From the NCBI RefSeq assembly GCF_003443875.1, contig NZ_CP027482.1:2728001-2792000 (forward strand): a stretch of 64,000 nt of DNA, read 5' to 3'. This DNA comes from Aeromicrobium sp. A1-2 (GTDB lineage Bacteria > Actinomycetota > Actinomycetes > Propionibacteriales > Nocardioidaceae). This document shows positions 7,459 to 16,326 of this stretch, one piece after another. Each line of letters starts with the position of its first letter. Positions within the stretch are counted from its first letter, which is position 1. Under the pieces are notes generated by a model that was given only the letters and a program-made list of their open reading frames with translations, had not been told where the DNA came from and made no database searches. The translations under genes were made by a program, and so were the position numbers.

Positions 7459-8883
7459 ATGGCCCATCTCACCGCGCACGGTCTGCTCGATCTCGTCCTC
7501 GACGAAGGATCCTTCGTCTCCTGGGACGAGCCGGTCGATCATTCCGGCCTCGACCCGAAGTACCAGCAGGAGCTCGTGGCCGCGGCAGAGCGCGCCGGCA
7601 CCGACGAGTCGGTACTCACCGGCCGGGGTCTCATGCGCGGACGCCCCGTGGCGGTCCTGGTCAACGAGTTCCGGTTCCTGGCCGGCTCGATCGGCCATGC
7701 CGCCGCCCTGCGCATCACCTCGGCCGTACGCCGTGCCACCGCCGAAGGCATCCCGGTCCTGGCCACGACGGCCTCGGGCGGCACCCGCATGCAGGAGGGC
7801 ACGCCGGCGTTCGTCCACATGGTCGACATCACCCGCGCGATCATGGACCACCGGGCGGCGGGGCTCCCCTACCTGATCTATCTTCGGCATCCCACGACTG
7901 GTGGAGTCTTCGCGTCCTGGGGCTCGCTGGCACACATCACGATCGCCGAGCCCGGAGCCCTCATCGGATTCCTGGGCCCCAAGGTCTACGAGCTACTGGA
8001 GGGCAAGCCCTTCCCGCCCAACGTCCAGACCGCCGAGAACCTCGCCGACCGTGGGATCATCGACGCCGTCGTGCTCCCCGACGAGCTGCCGCTGCTGGTC
8101 GATCGCACCCTCGGCCTGCTCGTCGACGCACCCACCCGACAGACCCGCGAACTGCGCACCGGTGAGGTCCGGCGGGAGCGGTCCGCATGGGAGTCGATCC
8201 AGATCACCCGCAACCGCCGCCGCGCCGGAGTCCGCGAGGTGCTCCGCTACGGCAGCGACGCGACCGTGCGCCTGCAGGGCACCGAGAAGGGCGAGCGCGA
8301 CAGCGCGATGATCGTGGCCTTCGCCCGGCTCGACGGGCAGCCGTGCGTCGTGATCGGTCAGGACCGCACGACCCAGACGCGTTTCAAGCCCATGGGACCG
8401 GCCGCCCTGCGCGAGGCCCGCCGCGGCATGAGGCTGGCCAATGAGCTCCGGCTGCCACTGGTCTCGTTCATCGACACCCCTGGTGCCGAGCTGTCGCCCG
8501 AGGCCGAGCAGGGCGCAATCGCGGGAGAGATCGCGCGGTGCATCAGCTGGATGTCGACGATGCGAGTTCCGACCGTCTCGGTTCTGCTGGGTCAAGGTTG
8601 CGGCGGCGGAGCGCTCGCCCTGCTGCCGGCCGACGTCGTGATCGCGGCGGAGAACGCCTGGCTGTCACCGCTGCCGCCCGAAGGCGCCAGCGCGATCGTG
8701 CACGGCGACCTCGAGCACGCCGCCGAGATGGCCGAGGCGCAGCGCATCGGCGCGATCGACCTCTACGAGAACGGCACGGTGCAACACATCGTGCCCGAAC
8801 CCGCAGGTGACACGCCTGAGAGACTCGCGCGGGCGATCGCCGCAGAGGTCGGCGCCCAGCTCGTAGCGCTGAGGAACCGATGA
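7459..8883 (+). CDS. Acetyl-CoA carboxylase carboxyltransferase, fused beta and alpha parts
   Basis: 474 residues with a beta-type crotonase half (about 20-220, TASGGTRMQEGTPAF, GALIGFLGPKVYELL) followed by an alpha-type half (about 240-470, FIDTPGAELSPEAEQGAIAGEIA, GQGCGGGALALLPAD). It transfers CO2 from carboxybiotin to an acyl-CoA, the second half-reaction of fatty acid precursor supply. The zinc ribbon seen in bacterial AccD is absent. Lies 12 bp behind glnR and overlaps mshD by 4 bp, so the three are probably one transcript. Substrate (acetyl- or propionyl-CoA) cannot be told. Confidence 0.87.
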   Translation: MAHLTAHGLLDLVLDEGSFVSWDEPVDHSGLDPKYQQELVAAAERAGTDESVLTGRGLMRGRPVAVLVNEFRFLAGSIGHAAALRITSAVRRATAEGIPVLATTASGGTRMQEGTPAFVHMVDITRAIMDHRAAGLPYLIYLRHPTTGGVFASWGSLAHITIAEPGALIGFLGPKVYELLEGKPFPPNVQTAENLADRGIIDAVVLPDELPLLVDRTLGLLVDAPTRQTRELRTGEVRRERSAWESIQITRNRRRAGVREVLRYGSDATVRLQGTEKGERDSAMIVAFARLDGQPCVVIGQDRTTQTRFKPMGPAALREARRGMRLANELRLPLVSFIDTPGAELSPEAEQGAIAGEIARCISWMSTMRVPTVSVLLGQGCGGGALALLPADVVIAAENAWLSPLPPEGASAIVHGDLEHAAEMAEAQRIGAIDLYENGTVQHIVPEPAGDTPERLARAIAAEVGAQLVALRNR

Positions 8884-9710
8884 GCCTGCTCACCCTGGCC
8901 GAGCGGGCCACCGCCGTGGACGGCATCGAGCCGTTCAACGAAGCCAGCCTGTTCGCACTCCGAGACGGCACGAGGGCACGAGTCATCGTGCATCAGACCG
9001 AATCCGACGGCTCAGTCTCAGCCGCTGCGTATGCCGTCGGCGACGCGCCGGTCGAGATCGTCGTCGACCCCGACCAGCGCCGCGCGGGACGCGGTCGCCG
9101 CATCCTCGACGAGCTCTTGGCCGACGGCGAGCAACGCTTCTGGGCTCATGGCGACCTGCCGGGCGCCCAGGCGCTCGCAGCGGCGGCAGGACTGCGGATC
9201 GAACGAACGTTGCTGGTCCTGCGGCTGACATTCCACGGTCCGCCCGCCCACGAGGAGCTCCCCGACGGCGTCACGATTCGCACGTACACGCCAGGCGATG
9301 CCGATGGTGTGATCGCGGTCAACGGCCGGGCATTCGCCAACCACCCCGAGCAAGGTGCGATGGATCGGGCCGACTTCGATCGCCGCACTTCGGAGCCGTG
9401 GTTCGATCCCGCCGGGCTGTTCGTTGCCGAGCGGAGCGGGCGCATCATCGGATTCCACTGGACCAAGGTCGAGACCCCCTCGACAGGCTCAGGACAACCG
9501 GTCGGCGAGGTATACGTCGTCGGCATCGATCCGGATGCTCAGGGCGGCGGTCTGGGGACGGCCCTCACCGCCCGCGGCCTGCGGCACATGTTCGAACGTG
9601 GCCTACCGGTCGTGGACCTGTACGTCGAGGGCGACAATGCGCCCGCCCTCAAGGTCTATCGGAACCTCGGGTTCCGAGATCACAAGAAGGACGTCCTCTA
9701 CTCCCGCTGA
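8880..9710 (+). CDS. mshD: Mycothiol synthase
   Basis: 276 residues with two GNAT folds, the MshD layout; the C-terminal domain carries the acetyl-CoA loop DPDAQGGGLGTAL and GEVYVVGI. It acetylates Cys-GlcN-Ins, the last step of mycothiol, the main low-molecular-weight thiol of actinobacteria. ATG overlaps the stop of the carboxyltransferase gene (ATGA). Odd: an ETPSTGSGQPV segment between FHWTKV and GEVYVV has no counterpart in the MshD proteins I know and is encoded by a mobile-type repeat (see the repeat at 9471). Genes for thiol and sulfur metabolism sit just upstream on the other strand. Confidence 0.9.
   Translation: MSLLTLAERATAVDGIEPFNEASLFALRDGTRARVIVHQTESDGSVSAAAYAVGDAPVEIVVDPDQRRAGRGRRILDELLADGEQRFWAHGDLPGAQALAAAAGLRIERTLLVLRLTFHGPPAHEELPDGVTIRTYTPGDADGVIAVNGRAFANHPEQGAMDRADFDRRTSEPWFDPAGLFVAERSGRIIGFHWTKVETPSTGSGQPVGEVYVVGIDPDAQGGGLGTALTARGLRHMFERGLPVVDLYVEGDNAPALKVYRNLGFRDHKKDVLYSR
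9471..9503. repeat. Short mobile-type repeat inserted in mshD
   Basis: The stretch contains CCTCGACAGGCTCAGGACAA, a sequence of the 'TCGACAGGCTCAGG' type that I know as a dispersed repeat in G+C-rich genomes. It lies in frame and adds about ten residues (ETPSTGSGQP) to a surface loop of MshD. The hairpin behind pstS (16235-16270) carries a variant of the same core, TCGGCAGGCTCAAGG. Confidence 0.55.
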
Positions 9711-9718
9711 CCGTCGGG

Positions 9719-10759
9719 TCAGGAGAGATTGCGCTGGAGGGCCGCCGCCGCACGCCGCATGGCGCGCGGGGCAGCACTTCCGGCCCCGACCATGTTCGCG
9801 AACGAGTGGATCAGGCCCTCTTCGCACACGTACTCGACCGGTACGCCGGCCGCGCGGAGCTTGTCGGCGTACGCCTTGCCCTCGTCGAGCAGCGGATCGA
9901 AGCCCGCCGTCACGACGTAGGCTGGGGCGATGCCGGCGACGTCGTGGTGCAACGGTGAGAGCCGAGCCTCGGTCCGGTCCTCGTCACCGACCAGGTAGTT
10001 CTCCTCCGCGAGATCCATGAACGCCTTGCTGAGGTAGAACCCCTCGGCGAACGTGGCGCGGCTGTCGCTCGTGCCGAGGAAGTCCGTGGCCGGATAGATC
10101 AGCAGCTGGAAGGCCGGCTCGATCGCGTCGCCGATCGCGTGCTGCGCGACGATCGTGGCCAGGTTGCCACCGGCGCTGTCCCCACCGACCGCGATGCGGG
10201 CCGGATCGACACCGATGCCCTTGGCGTGCTGCGTGATCCACGTCCACGCCGCCCACGAGTCGTCGAACCCGGCCGGGAAGGGCGCCTCCGGGGCCAGCCG
10301 GTAGTCGACCGCGATGACCCGGACCTGGGCCTCCTCCGCAAGGAAGCGGCATACCGCGTCGTGGCTCTCCAGGTCGCCGTAGATCCAGCCACCGCCGTGG
10401 AAGAACACCAGCGCCGGAGACTCGCCGGTGAGCCCGCGCGGCGTGTAGAAGCGCAGCGCCAGCGGGCCGCCGGGGCCGTCGATCGTCCGATCGGTCACAG
10501 CACCGATCGGCATCTTGCCGCCGACCATGCGCGCGCCGGCCACGATCGAGGCGCGCCCCTTCCGGATCGCCATGGTCTCAACCGCAGGGCCCTCGAGCTT
10601 CATGAGCCTCAACAGCAACTGCATCTCCGGATCAAGCGTCTTGCCACCCACGACGACAGGCGACCCGGCGAGTCGTTTGATCAACGGGCGCGGCAACGCG
10701 AGGATCGAGCGGGCAGCAGTCCCGCGTGCGGCACCGACAAACTGGTTCAGGATCGACAT
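9719..10759 (-). CDS. Alpha/beta hydrolase, hormone-sensitive-lipase (HSL) type esterase
   Basis: 346 residues with the HSL oxyanion motif HGGGW (121-125) and nucleophile motif GGDSAGGN (Ser195); Asp and His of the triad are most likely in TAGFDPLLDEG and LIHSF. Such enzymes hydrolyse short- to medium-chain esters; substrate unknown. No signal peptide, so cytoplasmic. Convergent with mshD (8 bp apart, with a small CTGACC/GGTCAG hairpin at the junction) and divergent from ppk1; the 66-bp gap holds both promoters. Confidence 0.88.
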   Translation of the reverse strand: MSILNQFVGAARGTAARSILALPRPLIKRLAGSPVVVGGKTLDPEMQLLLRLMKLEGPAVETMAIRKGRASIVAGARMVGGKMPIGAVTDRTIDGPGGPLALRFYTPRGLTGESPALVFFHGGGWIYGDLESHDAVCRFLAEEAQVRVIAVDYRLAPEAPFPAGFDDSWAAWTWITQHAKGIGVDPARIAVGGDSAGGNLATIVAQHAIGDAIEPAFQLLIYPATDFLGTSDSRATFAEGFYLSKAFMDLAEENYLVGDEDRTEARLSPLHHDVAGIAPAYVVTAGFDPLLDEGKAYADKLRAAGVPVEYVCEEGLIHSFANMVGAGSAAPRAMRRAAAALQRNLS

Positions 10760-10786
10760 GCGGACAAGTTAGCGCATGAGTTGACC

Positions 10787-10808
10787 GTTCAGTCCGTGTT
10801 CACCTTGG
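10787..10808 (+). promoter_or_regulatory. PHO-box-like direct repeats before ppk1
   Basis: Two adjoining 11-nt units, GTTCAGTCCGT (10787-10797) and GTTCACCTTGG (10798-10808), match the GTTCACC-type 11-nt direct repeats bound by PhoP in actinobacteria. They end 17 bp before the GTG start and would overlap the -35 region; CAAGGT at 10814-10819 stands 7 nt before the GTG as a possible -10 of a leaderless transcript. Confidence 0.6.
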
Positions 10809-10825
10809 CCTGACAAGGTGTACAG

Positions 10826-12961
10826 GTGGACACACACGAGATGGCCGTCGCTGACATCGAGGCCCCCGCCTCCCCGGACGAGTTCGACGTCGACCCTCCG
10901 TTCGACCCGGCGGGGAGCTCACTTCCGCACGATCGTTTTCTCGACCGCGAGCTCTCGTGGATCGCGTTCAACGCACGCGTGCTCGAGCTGGCGCAGGACC
11001 ATTCGGTCCCGCTGCTCGAGCGGGTGCGGTTCGCGGCGATCTTCGCGAGCAACCTCGACGAGTTCTTCATGGTCCGCGTCGCAGGGCTCAAACGCCGCAT
11101 CGCAGCCGGCGTCGCCGTGCCCTCTGCGAGCGGCCTGAACCCTCGCGACGTGCTCTCCCGCAGCCTCGAGGCGAGCCAGGACCTGATGGTCCGCCACGCC
11201 GAGACGTACCACCAGGAGCTCGTGCCGGACCTCGCCGAGCACGGCATCGAGCTGCTGCACTGGAGCTCTCTGCGGGAGGCCGAGCAGAAGCACATCAGCG
11301 CGCTCTACCGCGATCGCGTGTTCCCGATCCTCACGCCGCTCGCGGTCGACCCTGCGCACCCGTTTCCCTACATCTCGGGGCTCTCGCTCAACCTCGCGCT
11401 GGTCATGCGCAACCCCGAGACCGGCAAGGACCACTTCGCCAGGGTCAAGGTCCCGCCGATCATCAACCGGTGGATGGAGGCCGATCCGGGTCGCTTCGTG
11501 CCGCTCGAGGAGGTCATCGCGGCCCACCTCGACCTGCTGTTCCCGGGCATGGAGGTCATCGCGCACCACGCCTTCCGGGTGACCCGCAACGAGGACCTCG
11601 AGGTTGAGGAGGATGACGCGGAGAACCTGCTCAAGGCGCTCGAGAAGGAGCTCCTGCGACGCAAGTTCGGTCCGCCCGTACGCCTGGAGGTCGAGGAGTC
11701 GATCGATCCCGGTGTGCTCGACCTGCTGGTGTCAGAGCTCGGTATCCGCCGTGAGGAGGTCGTCCGGCTGCGCGGCCCGCTGGATCTGCGCAGCCTCAAC
11801 GAGATCGCCGACCTCGACCGCCCCGAGCTTCGATTCGAGCCGTTCGTCCCGGGCACCCACGAGCACCTGGCCGAGGTCGAGACCTCCAAGCCCGCCGATC
11901 TGTTCAGCGCGCTGCGCAAGCGTGACGTCCTGGTGCACCACCCTTACGACTCGTTCGCCACCAGCGTCCAGCGCTTCATCGAGCAGGCCGCCGCGGATCC
12001 GCACGTGCTCGCGATCAAGCAAACGCTCTACCGGACGTCGGGCGACTCACCGATCATCGACTCACTCGTCGACGCCGCCCGCGCGGGCAAGCAAGTCCTG
12101 GTGCTCGTCGAGATCAAGGCGAGATTCGACGAGCAGGCCAACATTCGCTGGGCCCGCAAGCTCGAGCGCGCCGGCTGCCACGTCGTGTACGGCCTGGTCG
12201 GCCTCAAGACCCACTGCAAGCTCGCGCTCGTCGTCCGCGACGAGCCCGACGGGCTGCGTCGCTACGCGCACATCGGCACCGGCAACTACAACCCCAAGAC
12301 CGCCCGCCTGTACGAGGACTTCGGGCTGCTGACCGCTGACCCCGACATCACGCACGACCTGACCGACCTGTTCAACAACTTGTCGGGGTTCGCCCAGGAC
12401 TTCTCCTACCGGCGGCTCATGGTGGCGCCGGCCGGGCTGCGCGACGGGATCGTCGAACGCATCGACGCCGAGATCGCCCACCATGCGGCCGGTCGCACGT
12501 CGGGCATCCGCATCAAGATCAACTCGCTGGTCGACGAGTCGATCATCGACAAGCTCTACGAGGCGTCACGCGCAGGCGTGCAGGTCGACCTCAACGTGCG
12601 CGGGATCTGCACCCTGCGGCCGGGCGTCCCTGGTCTCAGCGACAACATCCGGGTCACCAGCATCCTGGGACGATTCCTTGAGCACAGCCGGGTCTACTGG
12701 TTCGCCGGTGGAGGTGAGCCCGAGGCCTGGATGGGCTCGGCCGATCTCATGCACCGCAACCTCGATCGACGCGTCGAGGTCCTCGTGCGAGTCCCGACAC
12801 CGGCCCACACGACGGAGCTCGGCGAGCTGTTGGCGCTGGCGGTCGACCCGGAGACCTCGTCCTGGCACCTCGGACCAGAAGGGCAGTGGACCCGCCATGT
12901 GGGGTCGCGCAACCTGCAGTCCGTGCTGATCGAGCGGGCCAAGGCCCGGCGCTCCCGCTAG
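10826..12961 (+). CDS. ppk1: Polyphosphate kinase 1
   Basis: 711 residues, normal PPK1 length, with N domain ([18 protein letters not shown]), head domain and two phospholipase-D-like catalytic domains. [19 protein letters not shown] and the later [18 protein letters not shown] segment hold the conserved catalytic and phosphate-binding residues. It reversibly builds polyphosphate from ATP. GTG start at 10826; the next ATG is five codons on. PHO-box-like repeats upstream suggest induction at low phosphate together with pst. The next rightward gene is the mutT1-like one, an order also seen in mycobacteria. Confidence 0.95.
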   Translation: MDTHEMAVADIEAPASPDEFDVDPPFDPAGSSLPHDRFLDRELSWIAFNARVLELAQDHSVPLLERVRFAAIFASNLDEFFMVRVAGLKRRIAAGVAVPSASGLNPRDVLSRSLEASQDLMVRHAETYHQELVPDLAEHGIELLHWSSLREAEQKHISALYRDRVFPILTPLAVDPAHPFPYISGLSLNLALVMRNPETGKDHFARVKVPPIINRWMEADPGRFVPLEEVIAAHLDLLFPGMEVIAHHAFRVTRNEDLEVEEDDAENLLKALEKELLRRKFGPPVRLEVEESIDPGVLDLLVSELGIRREEVVRLRGPLDLRSLNEIADLDRPELRFEPFVPGTHEHLAEVETSKPADLFSALRKRDVLVHHPYDSFATSVQRFIEQAAADPHVLAIKQTLYRTSGDSPIIDSLVDAARAGKQVLVLVEIKARFDEQANIRWARKLERAGCHVVYGLVGLKTHCKLALVVRDEPDGLRRYAHIGTGNYNPKTARLYEDFGLLTADPDITHDLTDLFNNLSGFAQDFSYRRLMVAPAGLRDGIVERIDAEIAHHAAGRTSGIRIKINSLVDESIIDKLYEASRAGVQVDLNVRGICTLRPGVPGLSDNIRVTSILGRFLEHSRVYWFAGGGEPEAWMGSADLMHRNLDRRVEVLVRVPTPAHTTELGELLALAVDPETSSWHLGPEGQWTRHVGSRNLQSVLIERAKARRSR

Positions 12962-14035
12962 TCAGCAGCCGGCGAACAGCAGCGGCCCGTCGCCACTCAT
13001 GTACGTGATCGAGCTGGGGTCGTGGTCAAATCGCAGCGACGTCGTCGTGCCGTACAGATCAGCGGCCTGCAACTTCAGCGAGTCCTCGATGCGGCCCGAG
13101 CGCCCGATGAAGGGGCCCGTCGCAAGCCGGCGGCGGGCGTCGAGCTGGGCTGCGGCCACCGACGGTGATTGGAATCCCATGACGAAACGCATGACCTGCG
13201 TCGATCCCGGGCCGCTGACGAGCCCGCGACCGGCGAAGACCGGGGCCACCAGCGCGCCGGCCCGATCGATCGCCGCGCTGGCCTGAGCCCGGACCTCAGC
13301 GCCCTGGTCGGCCAGCGAGGTCGACGCACACACGAACGGTCCGGCCTGGAGCAGCACGGTGTCGGCGCCGGTCAGACGACGAGCGACGTCCTGTGCGCTG
13401 CGGTTGGCCAGAAGCGAGGGCGCGTCCCGGTCGATCGTGTCCAGCACCGTCGAGATGTACGTCGGACGGTCGGCCGCAACGATCAGGCGGCGGCGCGGCA
13501 TCAGGACGATCGACGCCAGAGTTGCGGTGAGGTCGGGGCTCGCGGTGCGCACCGAGTCGGGCCCGAGGGACCACACTGACCCTTCCTGCGTGTAGCCCAG
13601 CTTTTCCAGGCCCGCGCGGACCGAGGCGAAGGAGACCGCCTCATCCAGCTGGGCCACCATCCCGGCACCATCGTTGGCCTGCCCGTAGATCTCCCAGTCC
13701 AGGTCGGCTGCGGACCAGCCGTACCCGGCGTGCATCTCTTCGGTGTACTGCCCGAGGACCGATCTGGTCGACAGGTCGAGCAGGACGGCGTCATCAGTCA
13801 ACGCGGCCCGCCCGGCCGCGGTCGCCGCTTCGCCAAGCCCTAGCTCGGACCGGACGCGTGCCCAGTTCGTGAATCCCGCGACCCGCGTGTCGGGCGGCAG
13901 CGCGTCCAGCGCGACGGTCAGCGGCGACCGGGTGTCGGCGGCGACCTGACCACTGGTCCACCAGCCCCCGGCGACGACCAGACCCAGGACCAGGATCGAG
14001 GCCATGGCCGAACCGATCACGTGACGCAGATGCAT
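12962..14035 (-). CDS. Exported protein of unknown function
   Basis: 357 residues with an N-terminal membrane or signal helix (about 7-27, SAMASILVLGLVVAGGWW) and no lipobox. The rest is soluble, with repeated Asp/Ala-rich helices and a Cys close to the C-terminus; I recognise no family. Start chosen at ATG 14035: GGAGGT lies 9 nt upstream, whereas the earlier GTG 14044 directly abuts that site. Its stop is adjacent to the ppk1 stop (convergent), and it is divergent from the mutT1-like gene. Confidence 0.8.
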   Translation of the reverse strand: MHLRHVIGSAMASILVLGLVVAGGWWTSGQVAADTRSPLTVALDALPPDTRVAGFTNWARVRSELGLGEAATAAGRAALTDDAVLLDLSTRSVLGQYTEEMHAGYGWSAADLDWEIYGQANDGAGMVAQLDEAVSFASVRAGLEKLGYTQEGSVWSLGPDSVRTASPDLTATLASIVLMPRRRLIVAADRPTYISTVLDTIDRDAPSLLANRSAQDVARRLTGADTVLLQAGPFVCASTSLADQGAEVRAQASAAIDRAGALVAPVFAGRGLVSGPGSTQVMRFVMGFQSPSVAAAQLDARRRLATGPFIGRSGRIEDSLKLQAADLYGTTTSLRFDHDPSSITYMSGDGPLLFAGC

Positions 14036-14088
14036 CCCGTCCACACCTCCGTCACCAGCCCGTCATGTTCTCAGGGGACAATACGCGT

Positions 14089-14976
14089 ATGGCACATGAA
14101 CGGATCATCAACGCCGCAGGTGGCGTCGTGTGGCGCAAGCGCGGCGGCTCCGGCCTGTCCGAGCCCCGGGTCGAGCTTCTCGTCGCGCATCGCCCGTCCT
14201 ACGACGACTGGACCTTCCCCAAGGGCAAGGTCGACCCGGGTGAGGCGCTGCAGACGACGGCGGTCCGCGAGATCGCCGAGGAGACCGGAATCCGCGTGCG
14301 TCTTGGCGTGCCGCTGCGGCAAGTCAGCTATCCGGTCAGCGCCGGCACCAAGGTCGTCCACTACTGGAGTGCCCGACCCGTCGGCAAGGACGACGTGGAC
14401 ACCTTCGTGCCGAACAAGGAGGTCGACGAGATCCGCTGGGTCGGCTTCCGGGAGGCCCGGGAGCTGCTGACCTACGAGCACGACGCCAAGTTGCTGGACA
14501 CGTTCACCGAGCTGCAGGAGAGCAAGGCCCACCGCTCACGGACGCTGATCGTGCTGCGGCACGGCAAGGCCGCGCCTCGGACGGACCACGACGACGACCA
14601 GGCGCGTTCCCTGACCGCCGTCGGAGCGGAGCGGGCCCAGGCGCTCGTGCCGCTGCTGGGCGCGTACGGCGTGCGTAGGGTCGTGAGCAGCCCGGCTGTG
14701 CGCTGCGCACAGACCGTCGAGCCCTACGCCCACTCGATCAGCACATTCCTCGAGATCGACGACCGGCTCTCCGAGGACACCCGCTCCGCCCAGGTGCAGC
14801 GCTCGGTCGATGCACTGCTCGACCGCAAGAAGCCGGTCGTGCTGTGCTCGCACCGGCCGACGCTCCCCTGGGTGTTCGACGCGATCGGCACGGCCGTCCA
14901 GGACCTGGCCCCCGGCGAGGCGGTCGTCGTGCACCACCGCAAGGGCAAAGTCCTCGCGACCGAGTCATTGGCGTGA
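14089..14976 (+). CDS. mutT1: NUDIX hydrolase fused to histidine phosphatase (MutT1 type)
   Basis: About 295 residues. The N-terminal NUDIX domain has the box G-KVDPG-E-ALQTTAV-REIAEETGI; the C-terminal domain starts with LIVLRHGKAAPR, the RHG phosphohistidine motif. This is the MutT1 architecture, which breaks down 8-oxo-(d)GTP and diadenosine polyphosphates and finishes with the phosphatase domain. ATG 14089 is preferred as the conserved domain starts right after it; ATG 14065 is possible. Same order ppk1 then mutT1 as in mycobacteria. Divergent from the exported protein. Confidence 0.88.
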   Translation: MAHERIINAAGGVVWRKRGGSGLSEPRVELLVAHRPSYDDWTFPKGKVDPGEALQTTAVREIAEETGIRVRLGVPLRQVSYPVSAGTKVVHYWSARPVGKDDVDTFVPNKEVDEIRWVGFREARELLTYEHDAKLLDTFTELQESKAHRSRTLIVLRHGKAAPRTDHDDDQARSLTAVGAERAQALVPLLGAYGVRRVVSSPAVRCAQTVEPYAHSISTFLEIDDRLSEDTRSAQVQRSVDALLDRKKPVVLCSHRPTLPWVFDAIGTAVQDLAPGEAVVVHHRKGKVLATESLA

Positions 14977-15020
14977 TCCACGTCTCATTCCAGCGGGGAT
15001 CCCGGCTCCCGGGCGCCACC

Positions 15021-15053
15021 GTTACATCACCGTTCACCGCGCGTTCATCTTCG
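15021..15053 (+). promoter_or_regulatory. PHO box (three 11-nt direct repeats) before pstS
   Basis: Three consecutive units, GTTACATCACC (15021-15031), GTTCACCGCGC (15032-15042) and GTTCATCTTCG (15043-15053), keep the GTT-C-A core at exact 11-nt steps, the pattern of PhoP operators in actinobacteria; a weaker fourth unit may follow to 15064. A TAACGT box at 15081-15086 is a possible -10. This predicts strong induction of pst under phosphate starvation. Confidence 0.75.
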
Positions 15054-15127
15054 GTCGGACATCGATACACCTGCGGCTCCTAACGTCCTGAGGGTAAGCA
15101 ACAAAGATTCCCAGAGAGGGACACCCC

Positions 15128-16225
15128 GTGAACCGCAACTCACTGCGCAAGGCCGCCCCCGCGGCCGCGCTTGTACTCGCCTTCGGCCTCAGCGCCTGCG
15201 GTGCAGCGAACGAATCCGATAGCGGCGCCTCCACCGGCGGCGCCGACCAGGTGTCCGGCACGCTGAACGCCGGCGGATCCAGCGCCCAGGAAGCTGCCAT
15301 TGCCGCCTGGAAGAAGAACTTCCAGACTGCCAACCCCGACGCCACCGTCAACTACGACCCGGTCGGCTCGGGCGGCGGCCGCGAGCAGTTCCTCGCCGGC
15401 GGCTACGTCCTGGCCGGCTCTGACGCCTACCTGAGCGACGAAGAGCTCGCCACGGCGAAGGAGACCTGCAAGAGCGACGTCGTCGAGGTCCCCGTGTACG
15501 TCAGCCCCATCGCCGTCGTCTACAACCTCAAGGACGTCAAGGAGCTCAACCTCGCCCCCAAGACGATCGGTGCGATCTTCGAGGGCAAGATCACGAGCTG
15601 GGACGACGCGGCCATCAAGGCCGACAACCCCGACGCCACGCTGCCCAGCACCAAGATCACGCCGGTGCACCGCTCGGACGACTCGGGCACGACCAAGAAC
15701 TTCACCGACTACCTCGACCAGGCCTCCGACGGCGGCTGGAGCGGCGGAGTCATCGAGACGTGGCCGATCAAGGGCGGCGAGGCCGCCGAGGGTACCTCGG
15801 GCGTCATCGCGGCAGTCAAGAGCGGTGAGGGCACGATCGGCTATGCCGACGAGAGCCAGGCCGGTGACCTCGGTCAGGCCAAGGTCAAGGTCGGCGACGA
15901 GTTCACCGCCGCCACACCTGAGGCTGCAGCCAAGATCCTCGACAGCTCCAAGACTCTCGAGGGACGCGCTGCGACCGACATCGCGATCGACGTCGACCGC
16001 AAGTCGACCGCGTCGGGTGTCTACCCGATCGTCCTGGCTTCCTACCAGATCGCCTGCCAGACGTACGACGACAAGGCCACGGCCGACCTCGTCAAGGCAT
16101 GGCTGACCTACATCGCCAGCAGCGACGGCCAGTCGGCCGCCGGCGACTCGGCCGGCTCGGCGCCCCTGACCTCGGACTTCGGTACGAAGGTCCAGGCCGC
16201 GATCGAGACCATCTCCGCAGCCTGA
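15128..16225 (+). CDS. pstS: Phosphate ABC transporter substrate-binding lipoprotein PstS
   Basis: 365 residues. Signal peptide with lipobox LSAC (Cys about residue 24), then the two-lobed phosphate-binding fold with GSGGGREQF and SDDSGTTKNFTDYL, both known phosphate-contacting segments. It captures phosphate outside the membrane and delivers it to PstCA. GTG start with GAGAGGGA upstream. First gene of pstSCAB; a strong hairpin follows, so pstS mRNA may be made in excess over the rest. Confidence 0.95.
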   Translation: MNRNSLRKAAPAAALVLAFGLSACGAANESDSGASTGGADQVSGTLNAGGSSAQEAAIAAWKKNFQTANPDATVNYDPVGSGGGREQFLAGGYVLAGSDAYLSDEELATAKETCKSDVVEVPVYVSPIAVVYNLKDVKELNLAPKTIGAIFEGKITSWDDAAIKADNPDATLPSTKITPVHRSDDSGTTKNFTDYLDQASDGGWSGGVIETWPIKGGEAAEGTSGVIAAVKSGEGTIGYADESQAGDLGQAKVKVGDEFTAATPEAAAKILDSSKTLEGRAATDIAIDVDRKSTASGVYPIVLASYQIACQTYDDKATADLVKAWLTYIASSDGQSAAGDSAGSAPLTSDFGTKVQAAIETISAA

Positions 16226-16234
16226 CACCTGGTT

Positions 16235-16270
16235 CCTTGAGCCTGCCGATCTTGTTCGGCAGGCTCAAGG
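16235..16270 (+). terminator. Hairpin between pstS and pstC (partial terminator or processing site)
   Basis: Perfect 15-bp stem, CCTTGAGCCTGCCGA (16235-16249) with TCGGCAGGCTCAAGG (16256-16270), 6-nt loop, 9 bp past the pstS stop. No T-run follows, and pstC starts 56 bp later. It likely lets some transcription through and protects the pstS mRNA end. The sequence resembles the repeat inside mshD, so it may be a captured mobile palindrome. Confidence 0.65.
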
Positions 16271-16326
16271 GCCGGTCAGGCCCCTTCTGTTTCCGCCAGG
16301 CCCCTGTCTTCTGAAAGGCTGCACCT

